Shown here piece by piece: positions 55,847-64,000 of a DNA stretch of 64,000 nt. The stretch is from Halocafeteria seosinensis (Eukaryota; Sar; Bigyra; Bicosoecida). The notes beneath the pieces were generated by a model. That model was not told the origin of the DNA, did no database searches, and saw only the letters and a list, made by a program, of their open reading frames with translations. The stretch covers positions 248,001 to 312,000 of the forward strand of contig LVLI01000202.1 in the NCBI GenBank assembly GCA_001687465.1, given 5' to 3'. A program made the translations under genes and the position numbers. Each line of letters opens with the position of its first letter. Position 1 is the first letter of the stretch.

Positions 55847-58161
55847 CTATCGCGTGAACCAGAAGGTGACGGATAACGCTCGTCCTTCAAAATGGTAACC
55901 ATGAATCCCGGTCAAGACCATGATAGCGTCATCCGTGCTTTGCATATGCACTTTAGCGTATTTGTTGCGGTTGTTCACCATGTTCACATGAGATGCAGCT
56001 CCGAAGGGAGAAATCAGGTTTGCTAGATCTTGCTCGGATGTCCCTTCATTGATATTTGCAATTCGCAATACCTGCATCAAAGAACGGAAACGACATGGGT
56101 GTACGGAGATACGTAGAATCGACAAAATACTGAAGGATTTCGTCAACCGAATTAACTCCGGCTGTTTTTTAGCACTCGGTATTGCCGGACAGGGAATATG
56201 AGAAGACTCCCGTGTCAGGGTTGCAAGTGCCAAAAACGATGAAGACAGACATGCAACTTACGGGGTTTGGTGGTGCAAGAAATTGGTATAGCTGGGCATC
56301 CAACGAGAGAAAACGATGGCGGCGGCAGTCCGTGAAGTCCCTGTAAATGGGAGGAATAAAAATATCAACAGGTGGATGTATCAGGTAGTCACTCATGCAT
56401 GCTTCAACGTACTTGGCCAGTGAAGTCGACTCAGTATCACCATCTCTCGGCATCATCACAAATGTGAACTTGCTGGGTTCAACACGTAAGGTGTTCCCGA
56501 AGAGTGGAGCTCCGTTCAAGTATTGCTGGGCGAGCTCCGCTTGCATCGGATGAGCATACTGCTCGAAGAATAAATATGATAATGATACAGTTAGGACCAC
56601 CCTGTTTAATGTTTATATGTGTTGGTTTTAGCTTACCTGAATTAACGCGGAGTTTCGTCTCTTGGCTTGTATCTTAATCCTCAACTGCGCATGCGAAAAA
56701 GACCGTACGAAATAAAATGTACCCTCGACCCAAAGCATCAGTATGATGAATCGGACATAAAAGCTCTAACGTCGAGGCACCTTCACTCTGGCACGAGTAC
56801 AATTAGCGACCCGCGATCATCCATCATTGCAACAGGTCCGGGAGCGGGCCCTACGGTGATGTGCGTCACACCTATTGAGAAGAACACTTACCACGTCCCC
56901 GTAAACACCAAAGAGTATAAACAGGTGGTCAAGCACTCTTTCGTTTCGCCTAAAACCGCTCACCTGCACGACTGATGTTGTTTCGTGCAATGAATGCCCA
57001 TCAGCAACGGCAGTAGAATCCATTGCGGCGTGGGATGTGGGCGAATACCCCATATGTAGCGCTTCGTTGGAAGGAAATGGAAACCCAGCGTTCGGAGACT
57101 GTTGCATGGATTGTTCCGGCATCGAGGGCAAGGTTGGGTCAGTGAAATCGCGGGACTTCTCATTGTTGTACTTTACAGTAATGGATTCCATTCGCGAAAA
57201 TTGTACGCGAAGCGTGTTACAATCGGTATAGATACACTGCCCATCTAGAGAAACTTTGGCCGCCGTTGCCGTTTCTACAGAGTCGAATTCTACTAAAGCA
57301 GAAATATTTTCATTCCTAGAGAAAATGATTATCTTAAGTAGACCCCCGAATCGGCCAAACACCTGCACGAAACACCACATCAAGCTCCGTGATACATGGC
57401 GATGTAGAGAACTAGAAGTGTAATCGTACCTGTTGTAGGACGTCTACATTCACCGGATACATGCAATGTAACACTGTTACTAGAAGAACGCAACTAGGGG
57501 GATTTTCATCCGCTTCCATAGTTCTTCTTTGTGATTCGTCCGGTAACACAACTTCTTTCCTTCTGGAGGGAGCAGCGCGGATCACAGAACCGCGAACGGC
57601 CACTCGGGTCTCGGAAAGATGGTCGATGAAAAACTCCGCACATTGCTCATTAGGAAACTGCACGAAGGCCTGTCGTTTCATTCTGAGCAAGTGGACCTTT
57701 TGCGCTGGCCCAAACGGTTCCGCAAGCAAGCTAATTTCGTGGTAGCTGGAACGTTCGGGTAAATTATACAAGAACACCACCTTGGTCGACTGTTCAGCAG
57801 AGGGCCCCGAGTACTCTGAGATTGATGACACTTCCTGCGAACTCGCCGCCAGTGCATTGGGAGCGCTGTCTGGCGAAGGGCGAGCCGTCGAACTATGTGT
57901 GTGGGCAGCTACCGGGTCTTCTGAGGTTGCCGTCGTCTCTCCCCCTTCATCCTCAGTTTCTCCCCTGTGGCGCCCATTGTTATCTTCGACATCCCCACTT
58001 TCTTGGTACACCTCCAATTGTTTCTTTTCTTCATCAGAGGAAGCGGTCGCTGCGCGTCCTGAATGGCTCATTTTGCCATGGGAGGCGTGTGTATCCGGGC
58101 TGGGAGACGCGGTGTCCTTTTCCTGTCGTTCGGAGTTCGGCGGCATTGTCCTTTCACTCAT
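55847..58161 (-). CDS. PTB/hnRNP-L-like RNA-binding protein, four RRMs
   Basis: Exons 58161-57430, 57362-56892, 56684-56637, 56558-56262 and 56071-55847 give 590 residues. A Ser/Glu/Thr-rich N-terminus of about 125 residues precedes RRM1 (KVVFLYNLPE, then RQAFVQFPNE), RRM2 (SCVLLVTVLHC, then ISALVEFDS), RRM3 (SVVQVSGF, then NSALIQYAHP) and RRM4 (VLRIANINEGT, then KYAKVHMQS). RRMs without the usual aromatic RNP1 residues and with the order and spacing of PTBP1/hnRNP L bind CU-rich or CA-rich RNA and control splicing, polyadenylation and stability. Introns 2 and 4, of 207 and 190 nt, are much longer than the others and contain several CU-rich motifs. The start at 58161 is the first ATG; TTG lies upstream. 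Confidence 0.9.
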
Positions 58162-58499
58162 GGTCAAGGGGCAGGTTCAAATCCTCCCCATCGCTATGAA
58201 ATCCGCAATAGTTCACTATAATGAGGCGTTCACGTCCTCTGTATAGTGCATGCATCCATCCAACAACACTCGAAGATCTCTTCCGTGTCGAACTTCAACT
58301 TGCCAAGTCGACAGAAACATTGACGTCTTGCTCCTTCAACCATCAGCCTGGCATGATGGCATTAGGCAGTGCTGTGGCTACAAGAACTTAGCAGTGAAGA
58401 AAACGAGTTTGTGAGGAAGTTTCTGCAGAGCATTAGGTTGATTCCTCTAATAAGTGATTGTGAAAGAGTTACAAGTACTGGGAAGAGAGAGAGATAGAA
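58162..58499. promoter_or_regulatory. Divergent upstream region of the PTB-like and glutaredoxin genes
   Basis: 338 bp between two start codons. No frame or element is supported. Confidence 0.35.
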
Positions 58500-59163
58500 A
58501 TGGCGGCGATGGCGAGAAGTGGACGCGTGCTCCTTCAGCGAATGAGCAGACTCCGGACATTGAGTGGTGCACAACCTTTAGGAGCTTATCTAAGCCTCTT
58601 CAACAATACAGTGACGCGAGTGGAAACAGAGTGCCTTCGTTCTCATTCGAAGACAACGTCAATTCGGGAGTTTGCTTCCAAACCGGAGGATGAAGAGGAG
58701 GAACAAGAGACGCACGACGATTTCAAGCCCAAGCGAAAACCGGATTTGTCTGACCCTGAAAAAGTTCACGAAATATTGGATTCGGTACGTTGGAATTTGT
58801 ATCCAACTGCTGGGTATTGAATGTAGTTGTGATACCCCTCTCTTCAATGCTCGGATGCAGCTTGTGAAGTCCTATCCAGCTTTCTTGTTTATGAAGGGAA
58901 CACCAGAGCAACCTATGTGTGGCTTCAGTGCCCAAGTAGTTAAGGCTTTACATGACGAAGGCCTTGACTTCCATAGCGTAAACGTCCTGGACCATCCGGA
59001 AATACGAGAAGGTGTTAAGAAATACAGTGACTGGCCGACCATTCCTCAGCTCTATGTTAACGGAGAATTCATTGGAGGCTGTGACATTGTTATCAATTTG
59101 CACCAATCTGGAGAGCTCAAAGAGATACTAGAAGGAATTTCCAATAATAGTAAAGGAGAATAA
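58500..59163 (+). CDS. GRX5: Mitochondrial-type monothiol glutaredoxin (GRX5/GRXS15-like)
   Basis: Exons 58500-58784 and 58861-59163 give 195 residues. Residues 1-60 are Arg/Ser/Ala-rich with few acids (MAAMARSGRVLLQRM), a plausible mitochondrial presequence, followed by an acidic linker. The glutaredoxin domain has the CGFS active site (QPMCGFSAQVV) and glutathione-contact segments DWPTIPQLYVNGEFIGGCD. In yeast and plants, GRX5/GRXS15 passes 2Fe-2S clusters from ISCU to target proteins in mitochondria. A single intron splits presequence and domain at residue 95. The overall domain length is standard, with one domain only. Confidence 0.92.
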
Positions 59164-59457
59164 ACTTGCTAGCGCTGTGGTGCTGTACAATTCCTTCTTG
59201 TACTCACCGCATATATGTCTTACGATTCAGGTCTCGCCATGGCAACTGTGGCGTTTCTTTCAATTCACAGAGCTACATCTAGCTCTATAAAGGCAACTCC
59301 TCACTCTCAGGCATGCTGGCGACTACAACAACAAAAGGGTCTTAGGTACTCCTACTATTTTCAGCACCATCTTGCACATAAATGAACCACACTGAAGTGT
59401 CTATTTTCCTTTGGCAGGAAGATTGATGTCATCAGCAGACACTACATACTTGGTATA
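59164..59457. other. Tail-to-tail intergenic region
   Basis: 294 bp between the stop codons of the glutaredoxin and the aldo-keto reductase. No gene seen. Confidence 0.4.
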
Positions 59458-60643
59458 TTACTTTTCATCCCAGAGATCCTTCCAGTGCTGACCCTCAGGA
59501 ATGAAAATGTCTCCTTTCACATAACGAATATGCTCATCTATGTCTCCTATCTTTTTCAGATCTTCATTATCCAACTTGATATTGAGGGACTCGATGTTTT
59601 GTTGGATCCGAGCTGGAGTGACACTCTTCGGAATAACGCACGTTTTCCGCTCGATTCCCCATCGAATCAACACCTGAGCATTGGAACAGTTGTGTTTCTG
59701 AGCGACTTCACTAACGACCTTGTTCTCCATCAAGGGTTTGTGATCCTCTTTCACACAAAAATCCGGACGATCTGGAGACCCAAGAGGAGAGTAGGCAGTT
59801 ACGGCGATTCCATTGTCTTGGCAGAATTTCACCAGTTCTTTCTGCTGCAAATACGGATGGAGTTCCACTTGATTGTTTGCTGGTTTGATTCTGCAATCCT
59901 CCAAAAGATTTTTCAATTTAGGGACGCTCATGTTGCTCGTTCCGATATGTCGCACACGTCCCTTATCCACTTCCTCTTCCAACATTTTCCAAATGGCAGC
60001 ATAGTTCTCCCTGGAGTAGCCCATACAGTCGGACGAAGAAGGAGGCATGCTTGAGTCTTTCTTGAGGAAAAACGGGTAGTGGATCTGGAAGGAAATTATA
60101 ATGATATGAACAGTATATGTTAGATGGTAACTGCTTGAACCAAACTTGCCAAATACATATCCAAGTAGGTCAACCCCGTGTCAGTCAAGGTAGCGTTGAG
60201 CATTTCTTCATAGTGCTCAGGCCAGCAGTGGGTCATCCACAGCTTGCTTGTAATAAACAAATCCTCTCGCTGTACTTCTCCCTTAGCGAACAGGATCGCC
60301 AATGCTTCTCCGACGGCGTGCTCATTTCCGTAGAGACGAGCAAGATCAATGTGCCTGATGTGGACGCCAATTTCAATAGACATTTGCTCAAAAGTCTGAC
60401 AGAGATACTTACCGATACCCTTTCCGAACGGCTGCTACCACTGCCTCCCGAACATCGGAAGGATCGCTCTTCCATGTACTGCACTTCACTCGGAGTCCGT
60501 ATCCTCCGGTTCCGTAGAAGAACGCTCAGCACTTACCCTAGACCGAACATAGGCATCACTGCCCCGGTATGTAGTTCCAGAGCGGGCTGCTCTCCGAATT
60601 CATCGGATCCAGGGCCAGTGATTTTCAGAGTCGTCTCAGTCAT
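59458..60643 (-). CDS. Aldo-keto reductase
   Basis: Exons 60643-60537, 60478-60413, 60354-60150 and 60084-59458 give 334 residues. Typical AKR order: VMPMFGLGTWKS, GYRHIDLARLYGNE (Asp and Tyr of the catalytic tetrad), DLFITSKLW (tetrad Lys), YLDMYLIHYP (with the tetrad His), HIGTSNMS, NQVELHPYLQQ, AYSPLGS and VIPKSVTPARIQQN (NADPH phosphate pocket). These enzymes reduce aldehydes and sugars with NADPH. The C-terminal loop (IRYVKGDIFIPEGQHW) resembles plant and yeast AKR4/AKR3-type members; the substrate is not fixed. The intron between YL and IHYP begins with GCAAGT, which reproduces the family sequence exactly, so it is a GC-AG intron. Confidence 0.93.
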
Positions 60644-61214
60644 TGTGTAGATACACGTGCTGCACAATCGCCACAGGATACAGAATACCATGTACGCTTA
60701 CAAACCCCGGCAAGACGCATAAGAAATGAAAACCTCACCTTCAGAAAGATTCCAACACAAAACGTATTCCACGTGGTGTATTGCCTTTGGTATTTCTTGG
60801 GAGGGAAACAAATCGCTGCGTTCAAGTGAAATAAGGGCTGGGGGCCCCCACTGGGGGTCAACGATCCTAGGGTGGAACAATTCAGTCGGCGCCGGCCAGA
60901 CTTCCGAGCCTCTACTGTAGAGGTAGGGACGACGATAGTATTACTAACTTACTGTTTTCGTATGCATGAAGATTTCTATCCTAAGTTGATATTTAGATTC
61001 CACAACGACAGTAAATAAACTTCCGCGCAACGCGCGCCAAGTAGGGCTGCAACTTCAATGTCCCAATGAAACATTCGGCAGGGTAATGAGCAACAGAGCA
61101 AGGTTGAGGAGACAATTGTTACCCAACATGATGTTTTCTTAATTATAATTCGAATGATACTGTTCAATTGATTATAGATAGCCCCACACGCACACACACA
61201 CAGACCGCAAGACA
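60644..61214. other. Divergent intergenic region
   Basis: 571 bp between the starts of the aldo-keto reductase and the EF-hand gene. A 12-bp perfect G/C palindrome (TGGGGGCCCCCA, 60839-60850) and an interrupted CA run (61187-61203) just before the EF-hand start are the only features. No gene seen. Confidence 0.4.
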
Positions 61215-62150
61215 ATGGCGAACACAGAATCAACGTCGAGTCAGGGGCGTGGGCGGAGTCAAACGCGTTCTAAGGACAATACTTCAGTGTTGAGGCGTAT
61301 CCACAGTCTTAATCCTAAGGCAGATTCTCGCTTACCGCGCAATGTGAGTCGTCATCCGCTTGTTTCGTGATCTCGTTCAATCAGTTCCATAGAAGCGTCG
61401 TGCAGAGCAAAGGAGGTATTTTAGTGGAACCAAGTGAACTAGAAAAGGCATTTAAGTTCTTTGATACGAACGATAAGGGTCACATCACATTAAAGGATCT
61501 CAAGGTACTGTATCGAGAAAGTGGAGATCACTCTGCCAGTCGTAAATACGTAGCAACATAGCATGTATGTTCGTCGTTGCAGAAACGGTTAAAACCATTT
61601 TACAAAGATATGCCCCACGCTGAATTCGAGTTCCTTATGGGAGGCCGTAAAAGTTTAACCTTGGAGGACTTGCATGATTTACTCGATGATAATGAAATCA
61701 CCGGTTTCGATCCAGTGGAGGAAGCGTTCAAGGTACATGCAGCTTCGGTGACCCAGAGTGCCTCTGTTATTCACTTCTTTGCCCACGCCCTACAGGTTTA
61801 CGATCCAGATGGTACGGGTTACGCAGATATAGAAGTTGTAAAAAATATATTTTTTAAGCTAGGGTTCGAGGACCTAGGGGACGATGACATTGAGACATTG
61901 GTAAGCTTCTTGGGAATATGATACGTAATTCGAACTGTAGCTTGACTGGTCCTTCTTTCAGATAGAGACTGCTGATACTGATGGAGACGGGAAAATTAGC
62001 CTTCAAGACTTTCGGAATATGCTGGGGGCAGACGTTTACTCAAAGCATGCGGAAGAAAGCGAACATTCCGAATCCGATTCTGAAGTTGAGTCTGTATATA
62101 GTGATGCGGGAGAATTCGACGCGGGTGCTGCTGATCAGAGACGAACTTGA
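61215..62150 (+). CDS. EF-hand calcium-binding protein, centrin/calmodulin-like
   Basis: Exons 61215-61343, 61406-61504, 61583-61732, 61796-61900 and 61962-62150 give 223 residues. The first 43 residues are a Ser/Arg/Thr-rich basic extension. Then come four EF-hand units, of which 1, 3 and 4 have calcium-ligand loops: DTNDKGHITLKD, DPDGTGYADIEV and DTDGDGKISLQD. The second is degenerate (MGGRKSLTLEDL). The C-terminal tail is acidic (EESEHSESDSEVESVY). A four-lobed centrin-like layout with a basic head could mark centriole, basal-body or contractile-fibre proteins, or another calcium sensor; the exact group is not certain. Loop 1 ends in Asp and loop 3 in Val, not the usual Glu at position 12, so calcium affinity there may be low. 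Confidence 0.82.
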
Positions 62151-63098
62151 GGAGCACATATTTTGTTCCCGTCGCTTCTCTATCAACCGTACCCGTCTAC
62201 AAGGTGCATTGAATGTTGAGAACAGTGTTAAGGATGCTCTACTATCATGCAAAACCCCTCATGCAAAACTTGAGTCTATGCGAGCCCTACTGCGTGCCGT
62301 CTGGAACGTGCCCTTGAAGGTTGAAAGAAAAGACACCTTTCGAATGCAGAGCTGCATATGGTGACACAGCGCGTATGTTTGCTGGAGCGCGTTTCTCGTA
62401 ATGACCAGGTAACGTAGAATCGCTTGAACGCGTTTGTTATTTCAGCAAAAGTGCCGCAGGCCTCATGCCCATTAATGAATATACAACTTCCGACGGACTT
62501 GGTCGTAAGGGTCAGTTTTTTTCCTATCCCATTTAGTAAATACTTACTGGAGTCTTGTAGCAAGAGAGCTTCTAGATTACTACACCTGAACAACCAGTGA
62601 GTGTTGCAACGGTACTGCAATCGGAGCAGTACACTACAAACTAGAAGGCAAGATGGAATATGTGTCTAGCTAGTGCCGTGCATATAGAGTGGGCAATGAA
62701 GGGAACTCAGTCAAGGAAGCTTGGAAGAAAATTCTGGAAACAAAACCAGGTGTCGGGACGTTTGCTTGACTCTTCTTTGCATATGCCATCTGAGAATCCA
62801 CATTACATCCAGCGAGTTTGATAAACTTCTTTGGTTTCGACTGCGTTGATCCAACTAGCCAAGAGCGAAGCAGGATTATGGACAGTGTTGTGAGACTCAG
62901 CAGCGACTCCAGTCTGTGGTTGAAGTTTGACAAAGCCGGAGCACCAGCGGCAACACTGCTTCATCGTTCCGTTCCGTTAAGCAGAAGAGCTTCGGAGAAT
63001 TTGTGTTATAGTTTTGTTTTTCATTTCGTTTACAGTAGCGCTGTACATATACTATACAGTGACATTATTTGCGGTCTGTACCACTAGTTTCAATCAGA
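62151..63098. other. Intergenic, no supported gene
   Basis: About 950 bp between two plus-strand genes. A short frame near 62692-62770 reads EGNSVKEAWKKILETKPGVG but has no recognisable partners, and minus-strand frames (62276-62933) look random. It should include the RRP1 promoter. Confidence 0.35.
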
Positions 63099-64000
63099 AT
63101 GGACCGTGATAAGTTCGGTATTCAGTCCAATGAGGAGCGAGTGCTCCTCGCTCGAGCTCTTGCCGGAAATGGTATGTACTTCCCATAACATGCACTGTAT
63201 TTGACGCTACGTAGAACTCGTATGGACACTAATACCCTCACACGCCATTTGTGAATGCAGAAAAGGAGCTCCGCGATAAGGTAAGAAATTACAAAAAGCC
63301 TGTGGATGCACCCGTTAGGGAGAACCCAAGGGGATCTGAATGTGAAGACCTCTGACTCCCCCCTCACGTGATCCAAGGCACTTCCTGCTCTATCTGCTGC
63401 AATTTGGAACACGGATTCGCATGTTTGTATTCTAATTGATGTTATATTTATCGCAGGCGGTCGAACGAGTGGCTGTTTTACTGCAAGGGATGGATAAAGA
63501 GGGTGAGATGGAATACTTGAAGTTGTGGAAAGCGCTCTTTTATTGTAGGTGGTTGAAGTTGGCAGATTGTGTGTCATTTGCTAGGTTTATAGTGTCCCTT
63601 GAACGTGTTGACGTCATTATTTCAGGCTTTTGGATGTCGGATAAAATGGAAGTGCAACAGCAGCTGGCCACTTTCCTCTCGAAATTGGTAAGAGTTGGGT
63701 TTGTGAAACTCGCGTGCGGGGAGTGGAACTGAATGACTCATACGATACTTTGCAGATACATCGCTGTAAGACGCCTGCACAGTGTGAGCAGTTTGTTAGC
63801 GCGTTTTTCAAAACCATGCAAAAGGAATGGTTAGGGCTGGATAAACACCGGCTTGATAAGTTTCTGATGCTGATCGAATTCTTTGTCAAGGAAATGTTCG
63901 CATACTGCAAGGAGGCGAAGTGGTCACAAGAATCAATTGTTATCGTTGATAAAGTACTTGGTGACCTCGTTCTCTCGAACCAACCAGATGGCATTCGTTT
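63099..64000 (+). CDS. RRP1: Ribosomal RNA-processing protein RRP1/NOP52, 3' partial
   Basis: Exons 63099-63171, 63261-63280, 63457-63544, 63626-63687 and 63756 onwards are in one frame; the gene runs off the 3' edge. The N-terminal region fits the Nop52 domain: RVLLARALAGNEKELRDKAV, then EYLKLWKALFYCFWMSDK and VQQQLATFLSKLIH, and later FFKTMQKEWLGLDKHRLDKF and LMLIEFFVKEM. RRP1 is a nucleolar protein needed for pre-60S maturation (processing of 27S pre-rRNA in yeast). The 20-nt second exon is short but both phases agree; intron 2 (176 nt) is the longest of this gene. About 160 residues are seen here. Confidence 0.93.

Noticed and set aside
56685-56891. A box C/D snoRNA inside the 207-nt intron of the PTB-like gene
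   Set aside because: An ATGATGG and a CTGA are present on the coding strand but there is no terminal stem and the spacing is too wide.

Overview
This window is nuclear DNA from a compact eukaryotic genome. Almost every gene is broken by short GT-AG introns, mostly 58-85 nt. Donors are close to GTAAGT or GTATGT and acceptors end in CAG. Intergenic gaps are short, and the genes are typical eukaryotic ones: VPS4, BMS1, RPB11, TRAPPC3, a gamma-tubulin complex protein, COX20, a PTB-like RNA-binding protein, a sorting nexin and RRP1. The organism cannot be named from the sequence. The gene density, intron style and a RuBisCO-LSMT-type SET protein would suit an alga or another protist, but none of these proves photosynthesis. 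All exon models below were built by eye from reading frame, splice sites and family similarity; each closes into one uninterrupted frame.

Layout. 0-9 kb: VPS4 (5' end outside the window), an RS/RGG-type protein with a SPOC-like tail, a RecQ helicase, and a PPPDE isopeptidase fused to a PUL domain. 9.3-16 kb: one unbroken 2,231-residue gene of unknown function. 16-20.7 kb: a poor region with one intact four-helix membrane protein gene, two decayed copies of it and a broken Ser/Pro-rich repeat gene. 20.7-28 kb: an unknown 690-residue protein and a tandem pair of dihydroflavonol-reductase-like genes with matching exon structure. 28-33.4 kb: a TDG/MUG-type DNA glycosylase, an LSMT-like SET protein and a small two-helix membrane protein. 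33.7 kb: a tRNA-Gln(TTG).

34-48.5 kb: a WD40 protein, RPB11, TRAPPC3, a gamma-tubulin complex protein, COX20 and BMS1. 49-58 kb: a PLOD-like glycosyltransferase, a PX-BAR sorting nexin, a degenerate cyclic-nucleotide-binding-domain protein and a four-RRM PTB-like protein. 58.5-64 kb: a mitochondrial monothiol glutaredoxin, an aldo-keto reductase with a GC-AG intron, an EF-hand protein, and RRP1 (running off the 3' edge).

There is no operon logic. Neighbours are mostly unrelated housekeeping genes set head-to-head over short shared promoters (85-350 bp) or tail-to-tail with 23-50 bp between stop codons. Functional themes that recur are ribosome biogenesis (BMS1, RRP1), endosome and membrane traffic (VPS4, sorting nexin, TRAPPC3) and DNA repair (RecQ, TDG-like). 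The most unusual items are a cysteine-rich, zinc-ribbon-like insertion in VPS4, the giant intronless gene of unknown family, the gene-decay pocket around the tetraspan gene, and a tight cluster of three palindromes near 23.87 kb.
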